Assembly (NCBI GenBank): GCA_020736575.1
Contig: JAGPYM010000064.1
Span: 1-64,000, forward strand
Length of the DNA: 64,000 nt
From: Thelonectria olida
Lineage: Eukaryota > Ascomycota > Sordariomycetes > Hypocreales > Nectriaceae
Direction of reading: 5' to 3'
A program made the translations under genes and the position numbers. The notes beneath the pieces are model-generated. The model did no database searches and was not told the DNA's origin. It saw only the letters and a program-made list of their open reading frames with translations. Of the stretch, positions 44,500 through 54,664 are shown piece after piece; position 1 is the first letter of the stretch, and each line of letters opens with the position of its first letter.

Positions 44500-45379
44500 G
44501 CACTCTTGAGTCGTAACCTGATGATAAACAACAGCATCCAGACAATGGCGGTGTAGACGGCCTCGGAGCACAGACCAGGTGGTACATCGGTTGCACCAAA
44601 CATGCTCGGACGGTAAAAAAAAGTAACTGGTGAGCAGCAGCAATATGCGGACTGACTGCTGTCTTAAGGTGAGGCGGGGAACTCCATCCAGCAGGCTTAC
44701 TTGTAGCGCACATTTAGGGCAGGTTGCTAGTATCGCTGATTCCTGAGGTCGTGTGGGTGATGGGCACTGCGACAAATTGATGGGCACTGAGGCATGTGCC
44801 GATTGTCGGTGGTTGTATGCAGTTCTGTCACACATCTCACGGCCACATGGCGCGTGACGATTCGCGATACCTTAAATACATGAATACATATGATATTGAT
44901 CAACATAAAACTTCTTTGCCACCTAAGATGCCAAATTATTGAATAGGGCCACTGTGTGTCACCATTTCAACGTAAGTCGGGGCAGAGCAAGGGCAGACGA
45001 GGCCAACTTTGTGCCGGGAAAAGGTAGGCCTTGTCCGACGGAAGAACTCAATATACCACAGCTGACGTCGCCATGGCGAATTAGGGATTTGCACCATTGT
45101 ATCAATTTGCGTGCGTTCAAGGGACGTCTGTCCGTACTCTGCCTTCTAAGGGCAATGATTGTTATAACGGACAGCATGGCCGACCTAAGCTCTCAAGAGC
45201 TAAAGCTAGGCCAGGGAAAAAAGAGAATAAAGCTTACTCTACAAGACCACATAGCACATAGTAATGCAAAGTTATACAGGCCCCTGTTGCCATGGCCACT
45301 AGCGCCGCGATATGGTTGCGACGTTGTTCTTCATTGAGTGATCTACCCTACAAATTGTACTAGAGTATCAAAGAAACGC
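44500..45379. other. Intergenic, nothing recognised
   Basis: Lies between two convergent 3' ends. Short frames only. Confidence 0.5.
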
Positions 45380-46307
45380 CTAGTAGCCAATCACAACTTC
45401 TGCTGTCACAACTGCTAGATGAAGAAAGCTCAGAACCGCCATAGTTATAGATGCAGCGTACGCACCCCCTTTGTGAAGAGTCCCTTCGGTCAATTTTTCC
45501 AGTTGGAGGCCCCACGAATACACGACGAGGACCACCGCCGCAAACGCGAGCAGTGAAACGAACCCCAGCATACTCATTATGAAGTTGACAAGACCTTGAA
45601 AAGGGAGGTGAAAATCCATCAGAGCACCGATAATTGAGATGAGGGATGAAACCAAAGCCAAGGCCAAGCCAATATAGAGGAACATCTGCAGAGGTGGAAT
45701 GTGCTGGAGGAGACTACTAAGAGACTCGATTGATGGAATTAGACTGGCCATTTTTGCAAAGATGCTGTCCTCCTTGATCGGGACTTGTACGCATTTTGAG
45801 CGGCTCTCGAATATGACACAGCCGTTCCGAGTACCGACACTGCACCCCTTTGGCACCTGTCCACCCAGTAGAGTCTCGACGGCTCCAATGGCACTGTGGA
45901 CGATGCTTTTTACGTCATTCTCCACTTTGGTGGCTTGCGCGGCGGCTACCGACGTCGCTTTTCCCACGGCGTCGGTGGCACCAGTAGCAACTTGGCTTGC
46001 TTTGGCGATGACATCTGTGGCCTGAGCCTTTATGCTCTCAACGGGATTCGCAAAACCTCGACCAAAAATCTGCTGTCCAAACTAGACAAATAGTCAGCCA
46101 CGCCTCTCGGCAGCAAGAAAGATCCGCCGTGCATACCGAAACCTTGAAGATGCCCTCCTTCTCTAACTTATGGTCTGAGAGCGTTTTGATAGTATAGATA
46201 AGGATCGACGTTGTCAAAATGACGTGACATACAATGACCACGAGCGCTCTTCGTCGTGTAATTACTTGTCGTGCGGATAAAGCGATGGCGTGTAGAAACT
46301 GTTTCAT
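45380..46307 (-). CDS. Four-TM membrane protein (claudin/SUR7-like layout), 290 aa, two exons
   Basis: Exons 46307-46137 and 46081-45380; the 55-nt intron starts GTATGC and ends TCTAG. Near the N-terminus is one membrane helix (ALVVIVCHVILTTSILIYTI). It is followed by a long non-membrane loop of about 130 residues with an Ala/Thr/Val-rich amphipathic part and a three-Cys segment (KGCSVGTRNGCVIF, SKCVQV). Three C-terminal helices follow (FLYIGLALALVSSLISIIGA; MSMLGFVSLLAFAAVVLVVY; ITMAVLSFLHLAVVTAEVVI). One helix, big Cys-bearing loop, three helices is the SUR7/PalI or claudin layout, but the family motif is not evident, so the name is only topological. Divergent from the Ser/Thr-rich gene at 46534. 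Confidence 0.65.
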
Positions 46308-46533
46308 GTTCACTGAATTGGGGAAACAAGAATGATGCGCCTCGTCCCTGGAGTTTAAATAACGCAAACGCTTTCTGAAAGCCAATGCAAGTGCCGGAAT
46401 ATGCCATTACTTCCTTGTTCTTATCACTTACCTCATTCAAACCCGCCTTCCACAGTCCATTATGGCCCGAAGTTCAATAGTCGCCGGATTGGAACACTGG
46501 AAATAGTACAAAAGTCGAGGGCGGGCCTTGGAC

Positions 46534-47037
46534 ATGCTAGTATTCTCGTGCCATACAACCACAATGTGTGTATCGGAGCATGAAACGTTGGTCACCGACA
46601 CGTCTACCAATGCCGCTTTTATCAATCAGCTCCGCAGTGTCACGGATGAAAGTTCGGCCCCGCTTCCAACGTTTCTGACTTCTCCACAATGCTCTTGTCC
46701 TCAAGTCACCCAATACTTAGAGGTCCAGCCTACATCAGTCATCACCCTCGAGTCGTCTCCCACTCAAATCACACTTGAGACCCCAGGGCTGACAGGCATA
46801 AGCACATCCCCCGCCACGTCTCTGGCGGTTTGGCAAACATCAACTCTAGCAACCGCAAAGTTCGCCAATGTCTCTACCACACGCACTGAGAGTCTCTCTC
46901 AGACGCCGTGGTCTCCTACAGCCGCCGCCACGACTTCTCTAGCCGCAAGCTCCTCGGCAGGCCAGGCTCCTCACTGGAATAGTCTGGTCCTTTTGTATCC
47001 CCTCCTTCATATTCTTCTCAGATACTCCATATTGTAG
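46534..47037 (+). CDS. Ser/Thr-rich, possibly cell-surface protein, 167 aa
   Basis: From ATG 46534 the product is very rich in Ser and Thr (O-glycosylation-type, mucin-like) with a small Cys cluster (PQCSCPQV). It ends in a hydrophobic tail (SLVLLYPLLHILLRYSIL) after a small-residue run (SSSAG), as GPI-anchored wall proteins do. The N-terminus is not a convincing signal peptide, so a first exon may be missing. Head-to-head with the four-TM gene, 226 bp between starts. Confidence 0.42.
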   Translation: MLVFSCHTTTMCVSEHETLVTDTSTNAAFINQLRSVTDESSAPLPTFLTSPQCSCPQVTQYLEVQPTSVITLESSPTQITLETPGLTGISTSPATSLAVWQTSTLATAKFANVSTTRTESLSQTPWSPTAAATTSLAASSSAGQAPHWNSLVLLYPLLHILLRYSIL

Positions 47038-48597
47038 CTCCCTGAGTGGGTCACACCTGACTTGCTATTACTGCGATGGCTTCTGCGCTGGACGCGGTCC
47101 GCCTGCCGATATCAAACCTTAGGTGTGCTTTACATCGAATCACTTGACCGCTTGGGGGGAGAGTCATTCATCATCTAGAGTTTCCTTTCATTCTCTCGGC
47201 ATCATCCTTAGTTCGCAGATAAAGCACAAATCATGCTCCTGGGTCAGCAGAACAAGCTTGCAGTGGTATCTATATCACCCTTGCTGGTCCGTACCATAGT
47301 AAACATGTCTTACCTCTAGCCCCTTCTTCCGCCGCAAGTTGGCTGAGGCTCATCGAGCATGGCTCAGCCAGACATGTCGCGCTACCTTACGTTTGCATTG
47401 TTGGTCATGATACTGATTAGTAGTCTCGATGGTTAATCTTACTTTTGTTTTACTTAGGCATAACATATACAACTAGTATACATTCTCTTTTGGAAGACAT
47501 GTCAAAAAAGGTAGATACAGTCTTGGCAGAACAATTTTGATCCTATTTTTTTTCCACGTCTCGGGTCCTATTGGTATGTGAGTTGGCAGCTTAAATAGTC
47601 ATCCACTTGTCAAATGACAAAATTGTGGCGGTGAACTACGGAATATTCATGGTAGCTCGGCCCTGGATTAATACGTAAATTAACTAGGTGATACATCGAT
47701 CTTATCATTGCACCGCGAAGGCTCTGTTTTTGCTTCTTCACTCTCACATCCTGCCTGCACAGAGAGTCTTCACTGCTATTCTGGGCGGAAGCTGTCACAA
47801 GCAGCCACGGATAGCATTAATACTGTATAATGCCTCAAGTTTTCACTCAGGATGGCGGTTAGGATCGTGTTTGAGTTGGCAGTGCTTAGAATTTTTTGAA
47901 TGGCTATTTGATGAGCCCGTGTGAACGGTGAAGCTGGCTCCCGTAGTAATATGATTGGTATATGTGATATGATGTTCATATTCCCCGCCCACATCCGAAG
48001 GTGAGTTCATGCTGTTGACTTGAATTTTCCATTGTTACCAGCCAATTGCATAGATATAGTATAGTCATACAGGCAAAACACAGGATGAAATGATCCGGGC
48101 CGGATGCCATGACCTTCTCCAGGGAGACCACTTTAGAAAAATTTCGGTTACTGTATTGTATTTTCTATGTTCTGTAGCGTTCCGTACAGAACCCGGTCAA
48201 ATTCTACAACAAAGACCTCTCATGGAAATTCGGTGCATCCTTATGCAAGCTAGTTAGGTGCACAGGGAAACGCCGGCAAATCTCTTTCGCGGTTGAATGA
48301 GGGTGGGCCCATTCTAGAGCATCCACTACAGAAGCGCACACAGCCCTGTACAGAGGTAAAGCGCCCAAAAATGGAAATGACTGTGCTCTTTATGGACGGA
48401 CGACCAACTAGGGCGTGCAGATTGAGAGATGCCAGAATGACCATCGCCATCTATATCAACCCTCTCCCACCTCATTCAATCCATTCATTTTCAATCTCAT
48501 GTAACGCCTAGATCTAACTTGGTCTAATTTTAGCATCGTTTCATGCATTCTCCCGCAGCCTTCTGTCTCATCTTTCTCTTTAGCTACTCACAACTCG
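47038..48597. other. Intergenic, nothing recognised
   Basis: 1.5 kb upstream of the CENP-A gene. No frame supported and no repeats noticed. Confidence 0.5.
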
Positions 48598-49132
48598 ATG
48601 GCTAAAGAACAGCATCCATCTTCAGGCCCTGTGACCACAAGTCGCATCTCCCAATCCCATCTTCATGACGTCCAAGGTGTGTAGCTCCTGCTATTTCAAG
48701 GGTGGTTCGACCCACACTGACCGACACTTTCAGCGGGAGATCCGGTGCCTATCCGACCAAGGCGGCGCTACCGCCGTGGTACGAGGGCTCTGATGGAGAT
48801 CAGGCGCTATCAAAAGAGCACCGATCTACTGCTTCTCAAAATGCCATTCTCCCGTCTTGTCTGGAATCACCCTCTCCACAAAAAGTTATCTGAATCCGGG
48901 CTAACGGAGAGTCCAGGTTCGAGAAATTTCTCTCGCATGTCGTCCGCCGGGAGAGGGAATACATTGGCAAACTCAGGCCATCCAAGCCGTGCAGGAAGCA
49001 ACCGAAGCTTATCTGGTGCACTTATTCGAGGATATCAATCTTTGTGCTTTGCATGCCAAACGAGTCACTATTATGCAGAAAGACATGCACCTTGCTAGGA
49101 GAATTCGTGGTATCTGGGGAGGACTCGGATAG
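48598..49132 (+). CDS. Centromeric histone H3 variant (CENP-A), 139 aa, three exons
   Basis: Exons 48598-48676, 48734-48858 and 48917-49132; introns 57 nt (GTGTGT..TTCAG) and 58 nt (GTCTGG, GGCTAACGG, TCCAG). All joins are in frame. The N-terminal tail is short and unlike H3 (no ARTKQ). The histone fold is complete: [20 protein letters not shown] (alphaN), [15 protein letters not shown] (alpha1), loop 1 [18 protein letters not shown], alpha2 [39 protein letters not shown] and a GIWGGLG end. The lengthened loop 1 ending in Trp, MQKD in place of H3's MPKD, and RIRG.WGG mark CENP-A of filamentous fungi rather than canonical H3. It specifies centromeres by replacing H3 in nucleosomes. The stop TAG stands where family members commonly have TGG, so two or so residues are lost at the C-terminus. 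Confidence 0.9.
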
Positions 49133-49837
49133 CGGTCAGGTGTTGCAGGCCAAGCCGAAGCAGTAATACAAATCGCTCTGCAATCCAGACCACGGTCCAT
49201 TCTAGCTTATGCCTGCTTCGTGTGTCGAATCGCTTCGCCTCGCCTGAAGTGACCCCGTTATTAGTCGTGTGAGCGATACCTGTCTGACAGATCTGCTGAA
49301 GGACGTCAACAGTCGAATGGGCCAAGGAAGGGATTGAAGTATAGGTGGCACATCGCCTTAGCCGGACCATCTCTTCTGTAATCTGTAACCCACTAGTCAC
49401 GTAAAGAAAAACACCAGTGACTGGTCGGCGCAGAGCATCGACCTCGCTACCGCATCAGGTTCTATGTCCCTACAACAGTAGTATTAAAGACAGACATAGG
49501 CATTTCTCTAAACATACTCGAGTGCCTAGTCAGGTTCCAGTTACAAGTATGTGGCAATACCGTTAAGCGAAAATACAGTGTGGAATTCTTATATCAAACG
49601 TGAATGCTTGCTGAGTCTTCCCCAACCCCGTCGACAACGCGATGTTCTATGAGAGACAAACCTTTTCCCATTCATCCATCACCGGAAGTCCAACATTATA
49701 CACACAGTCTTCGCTCTTTCTCCAAACGAGATTAGCATATGAGTGAAGAACTTCTCAACCATCATGAACACCTGTCCAGAACCATCTAGAGCGCGTGACG
49801 AACCCCCATCCATCTCCGTCTGATGAGTTCCTGTATA
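49133..49837. other. Intergenic, nothing recognised
   Basis: Between the CENP-A gene and the left end of transposon copy 3. Confidence 0.5.
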
Positions 49838-51326
49838 ACGTACATGAGGGGATCACTTGCCTCAAGAAACCACCACCCCAAACGTTCAAATCGAGATATG
49901 TCAATAACCCAACATGGAACCCCCGAGCAAAGAAGTTCGATTCATGCTTGCTATTCAAGCTCTCGAAAGAGGCCCTAATTTTAGCATCCGACGTGCTGCT
50001 GCAGTGTATGAAGTCCCCTTCAGTACTGTACGGCGTCGACGCGATCGGGTATTACCTTCACGCCGCGACTGCACGGCCAAATCTCAGCATCTTACCGATC
50101 CGGAAAAATCAACCATTGCTCAATACATTCTTGACCTGGATACGGGATCATATTCTCCCTGGCTTCGTGAGGTGGAAGATATGGCCAATCGACTGCTCGC
50201 GGAGCGCGACGCGCCCAAGGTCGGCAAGCGCTGGGCTTCCAACTTCGACGAGACTGGTTTTATGATGGGAGTTATATCATCCGGCATGGTCGTCACAAGC
50301 TCAGATAGGCGTTCAAGCACGAAATTAGTGCAGCCTGGCAACCTAGTATGGGCTACAGTCATCCAGGGCGTCAATTCCCAAGGCTGGACGGTCCCTCCAT
50401 TCATCATCGTTTCAGGTAAATATCACCTGTCAACCTGATATGAGAGTAACATCATTACTCTTTGTATGCCTCCTTATTCATCTCACATGCTCCAACCTCT
50501 TGACGTCGGCTGCTTTGGCCCGCTTAAGCAAGCGTACGGCCGACAAATTGAGAAGAAGATGAGGACCGGTACAAGCTACATCACCAAGGACGACTTCTTC
50601 CCTGTGTTTTACGCCGCATCCTACGATTCTATGACGAGAAAGAACATTCGAGGAAGCTCTCGGGGCGCAGGCCTTATTCCATTGGATCCAGAAATTGTGA
50701 TTGCTAGGCTAGATGTGAAGCTACGAACGCCAACGCCAGTTGAAGGGGTTAATGAGCTACCCGGCCCCTGGTTTCGAAGACGCCAAACAACCCGATTGAG
50801 GCGATTCCACAGTCTGAATTTATTAAATCGGATCTCCTTCATCAAAATAGCTCCCCGATATCTATTATTAATGCTGTTGACTAGTTTGCCAAAGCAACAC
50901 GAAGAACCATGCACCAGATCGTTATATTGAGGTCAGAGAACTAGATCGTTCGACAGGAGAACAAGACCCTTAGTTGACACTAACATGCCAGGACAAAACG
51001 TCTTCGAGAAGAACGAAAGTCTTACTCTAGCCCAAGGGCAGGATTTGCAAGGTCAGAAAGAGGCAGATGTGCAGTTAGAAAATGAAAGTCGAGGAAATAG
51101 TCGTCGCCAGCAAAGGGTGGAAATAAAGCAACGGCGATGTGCGTCTATGGCAAGACAGGACACAATGCAAGAAGATTCCAGATAGAAGGAGAAGTGTTTC
51201 AAGAAAATAGTATAAATTGATTTGAGCCGAATCAGAGTGTTGTGGTTGATTTTGCTAGTCAGAGAGAAGTCAGGGTATAGTCGAGTGATCCACTCTCAGT
51301 CTGATCCACTCGCTTATCATGTACGT
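49838..51326 (+). mobile_element. Pogo/Fot-type transposon, copy 3, internally deleted (1489 bp)
   Basis: Flanked by TA at 49836-49837 and 51327-51328. Its right end reads (inward, complement strand) ACGTACATGATAAGCGAG, identical to copy 1 for the outer 18 bases, and then carries its own duplicated motif GAGTGGATC with a 16-bp period. The left end keeps ACGTACATGA but has lost one of the two motif units. The interior transposase is defective. The right end lies 23 bp from the stop codon of the four-TM gene. Confidence 0.85.
49914..51184 (+). pseudogene. Transposase of copy 3, defective
   Basis: Same protein family as 26382-28037 but more divergent. Relative to copy 1, one deletion joins WASNF directly to DETGF (52 codons missing, second helix-turn-helix end and linker). 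A second removes 63 codons carrying the middle catalytic Asp. Both keep the reading frame. A TGA stop replaces the Trp codon in KYHLS.WY (a G-to-A change). The C-terminal third decays after about 50790. It cannot encode an active enzyme, though intact ends could be mobilised in trans. Confidence 0.85.
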
Positions 51327-51349
51327 TATGTGGAACCGCAGACTCTTGG

Positions 51350-52029
51350 TCAGAAACCACGCAACTTTAGGGTATCACGGAACCGCTCGCAGAGCTGGAG
51401 ACAGAAATGAATGCTAGACTGAAGAGCCCGGTCGTTTCTGTTTTTTTCAAGTCCGGGGATAAGAAAACCATCGTAGGCGACAAACACAGCGAGGGAAAAA
51501 AGAAGCCAAGCTCCTATGATGGACGCTGTGATGATCGCCGTGATGGACCACTGACCCTCCCGAACAGTGTATATATTCAAAATCGTCGAGATGAGGCCCA
51601 TCGCGGAGTTGGTCAAGACCGGGCTTTCATGTTTTTGTTACACATCAGCTGATAAGTTTCGTAGGCATCCACTTACATGACTACGTATCGCTTCACCCAG
51701 AAATAGTTATTCTGGTTCTGTCTCCAAAGAAATACCAAACCAGACGTGGCAACGAAACAGAAAACAGAAGCAATAACGATCAAGGGAACGTTCTGCACCG
51801 CTTTCATCAACGACTTTCCCACTTTCCCCGTATTGTTCAAAGTGTCCGATTCGCTGATTGACGTATACGTGGACGGAGAAATAAGGTACCCGGCCAAGAG
51901 AAACCAAGAACATGATGCTGCGGCAGTAGAGTAAACCCAATGGATTTCGTCCATGTCCAGATACATTTGCTGGGCCCTAGATATAGACCAGGTCTTGGAA
52001 AATGCTTTCTGATTCTCTAACTCCGTCAT
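51350..52029 (-). CDS. Four-TM membrane protein, 208 aa, two exons
   Basis: Exons 52029-51677 and 51623-51350, with a 53-nt intron (GTAAGT..AAAG). The splice creates KRYVVIPVLTNSAMGLIST, an uninterrupted membrane helix. Four hydrophobic segments: YSTAAASCSWFLLAGYLI, VPLIVIASVFCFVATSGLVF, the spliced segment, and IITASIIGAWLLFSLAVFVA. Both termini are polar and likely cytosolic. No family recognised. The layout (short loops, no Cys-rich domain) differs from the four-TM gene at 45380. Confidence 0.7.
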
Positions 52030-53113
52030 TGCTTATACGGTGCACATGTGCTTCCACAAGGAACGTGGGAAAGAAGGAACAGTCCAGGCTTAATAACTAC
52101 TCAGTGAGTCGCCCTACCTAAAGAGCCCCGCGGCAATTTTCCGCGAAAAGCAACCAAGGCCGACGCCCGGCATTCTATCCATTTGCTGCATGTTCTGTAT
52201 TCAGCTTTATAGGCTGGCCCTTGGCAACATCATACGGCTTCATCTAACCTTGAACCCTTGCTAACAGGCGTTCCCACCTCGATCCTGTTTCAACCTGCGC
52301 GCATATATGAATTCCTCCACCCTGATCAAACATAAAAGTCTCTGTCGCTGTTATAAGGCGCCAAGAGAGCACTGATGAAGCATCGCCCGTCTACATGGAT
52401 GATTTAAGTGAACTCTTCCAGTGACTGGCACTGCGATCCTACTCTTCAAAACAGCAAGTCGAGCTAGTGCAAGTATTGAGAACCGTGCGAAGCCGCTGGC
52501 CTGCAGTGAAGTTATCCCTAAAGACAGGAAATACGCCCAACCCCGCAGCCTGCGGGCCTTCATTGTTATGTTCATCTCCCCTTCTGCCCGTAAAGGACTG
52601 TAACTCTCGCATTCTGCACACAACAGCCTAATCGAAGATCACATCTATGCCAAATTAGTATGCCATGTTGCCCCTGACCAAGGCGTATCTCCCGCTTCAG
52701 CCTAGCGTTGCACCTTCATCGGTGGGTCTTTCCTCGACTCATGAAGGTTTGTGCTCGACTGCTCGTAAACTAGTTAGTATAAAGAACTGGGGCTTATGAT
52801 ACAGTACAACTCGCACTTAACATTGTTGAAATGGGCCAGAAGAGCTGACTTCGGCAGCTATCTTTTTCGGGCCGCTTCGAGAGTAGGCCACCGCAAGCTC
52901 AAATCCGCCAACGACTTCATCGGTTGTCACAAACTGAACGGCCGGATCTGGCGGTCTTATGTTAGCACCAAGACCAAAGATGTTTCTTCGATTTCCAACA
53001 GTGTAATATTCCGCATCTCTTCAACCTCTTCCATCCGCCATGCCCGCCGGCTTCCCTTGAATCCCAAAATCGCTTCAATCTCGACCCTCCTTTCACCAAC
53101 TAAATCCGTGACA
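52030..53113. other. Intergenic, nothing recognised
   Basis: The frame 52796-53251 contains the first PLAC8 exon at its end. Upstream of ATG 53114 it is probably leader or promoter. Confidence 0.5.
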
Positions 53114-53759
53114 ATGCCCCGACCGGACACTATAATACCCATTCCTCCGACACGGAACCATGAATGGTCCAATAGCCTCTGCAGCTGCGGTCCTTGCGAC
53201 ATCTGCTTGCTCGGCACCGTCTTGCCATGCGTTTGTGAGTTGACCGCCTAAACTAAGAGTCAACATTGACCTGCCGGCCCATTCACCTCCTGCCATGAGC
53301 GATTGACCACCGTGGCCTAGACAATGGCCAAGCCACACACAGACAAGATCGCTAACACCGCAATCCATAGTGCTCGGGAAGACCGCCGACCGCATGCGAG
53401 ACCCGACCATGCAGAGTGCCAGAACCTGCAACCGTGATTGCACAATCTTCTGCGGCCTCCAGTGCTTCACTGGTTGCGGTTGGATGTGAGTCCGAGGTTA
53501 TCCCAATGTTTCACTGTCGGACCTTCTCTGACCTCTTTGCAACAGCTATTCCATGATGAAACGGGGTGAGATCCGTGAGAGGTTCGGCATCAAGGGTAGT
53601 GCGATGAATGACTGCTGCGTCAGCTACTGGTGCAGCTGCTGCGCTCTCATCCAGCAGGAGAGGGAAGTGAAGGCTGGTCTCGCCCATGACTCCATTGCCC
53701 GGGCCTATGATAGCAAACAGGAGGGAATGGTAATGGGCCCTCAGGTTTCCATCTGTTAA
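53114..53759 (+). CDS. PLAC8-family cysteine-rich protein, 149 aa, three exons
   Basis: Exons 53114-53234, 53371-53485 and 53546-53759. The first intron is 136 nt (GTGAGT, CTAAC branch site, CATAG acceptor), the second 60 nt. The joins rebuild the PLAC8 signature: W...LCSCGPCDICLLGTVLPCV, then LLGKTADRMRD, a Cys-containing middle ending CFTGCGWIYSMMKRGEIR, and MNDCCVSYWCSCCALIQQ followed by EREV. This is the CCXXXXCPC-type family of small membrane-associated proteins linked in plants and fungi to cadmium resistance or cell-size control. The role here is unknown. ATG 53114 gives the usual compact family length. Confidence 0.88.
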
Positions 53760-54664
53760 ATCGCCTTGCAGCCCATTCTCCAGCTGTCCCAATAGCACAA
53801 GTCTGAGCGGTCAGGGCGTTGCGTATGGCGATGCAAGTTAGTGATTGTGGCAACCAATAGTTAGAATGACTCTAGGGCTGAGGATGATGGCCTCGGCTGG
53901 GTTACCTCTGGATTGAAAGCTCTTCCTGCAGGACGAAAGCAACAGGCAGAGAGTCGGTGTGTGTACTGTGACGCTTCTTTTTGTGGTGCTACTTCCAAAA
54001 GCTCGAGGCGATCCCCATGGCCAATCTTCAATTATCAGATACGGAACTATATTCAAAATAATATGATGTGTCACGGGCACCTGCAAACATTACGCTACAG
54101 TGCAAAATATTAGGCATTGATCGCAATTGTAGCAATCAACGAGGTGCACCAGCTGCCTTATCAACTGTCCGGGGGACCAAGCCGTGACATGATGGGTGTT
54201 CGCCAAGTGTAGTTTATAATTGTATTGAATATCCTATAACTAAGTCAAATCACATCTAAAACGTTTCATAACTTATAATTTACTGTAACTAGACAATCGT
54301 TACGGCCTATGCATATGATCTGTCCACGGCAAGTTGTAAATCCCGGCAGAACGGGAGGACCCCAGTGTGCGAAAATGAAGGACAGGCGCGATATTTATAC
54401 GTTAAGATAAATATATTTAACGGCCTAAAGTTAACTACCTAAAAAGAATTAAAAGAATTAATATCTCTAAAAAGAGTATTAAAGAACATACAATATTAAA
54501 GAACATACAATATTAAAGAACATACAATATTAAAGAACATACAATATTAAAGAACATACAATATTAAAGAACATACAATATTAAAGAACATACAATATTG
54601 AAGAACATACAATATTAAAGAACATACAATATTAAAGAATAAAAGCTAATAAATAAAAGATATA
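53760..54664. other. Intergenic, AT-rich from 54220, holds a minisatellite
   Basis: No gene. From about 54220 to the transposon edge the DNA is very AT-rich and contains the 17-bp tandem repeat listed separately. Confidence 0.6.
54478..54639 (+). repeat. 17-bp minisatellite, nine full units
   Basis: Unit ATTAAAGAACATACAAT, nine complete copies in direct tandem plus a nine-base partial, with only one base change (an A-to-G in the eighth copy). The uniformity indicates recent expansion or homogenisation. No spacers, hence not a CRISPR-like array. Confidence 0.95.

Noticed and set aside
48598..49132. Canonical histone H3
   Set aside because: The tail lacks the H3 N-terminus, loop 1 is longer with a Trp, and the C-terminal WGG is specific to CENP-A.
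54478..54639. Tandem 17-bp units as a CRISPR-like array
   Set aside because: The units are contiguous without spacers and the genome is fungal; this is a minisatellite.
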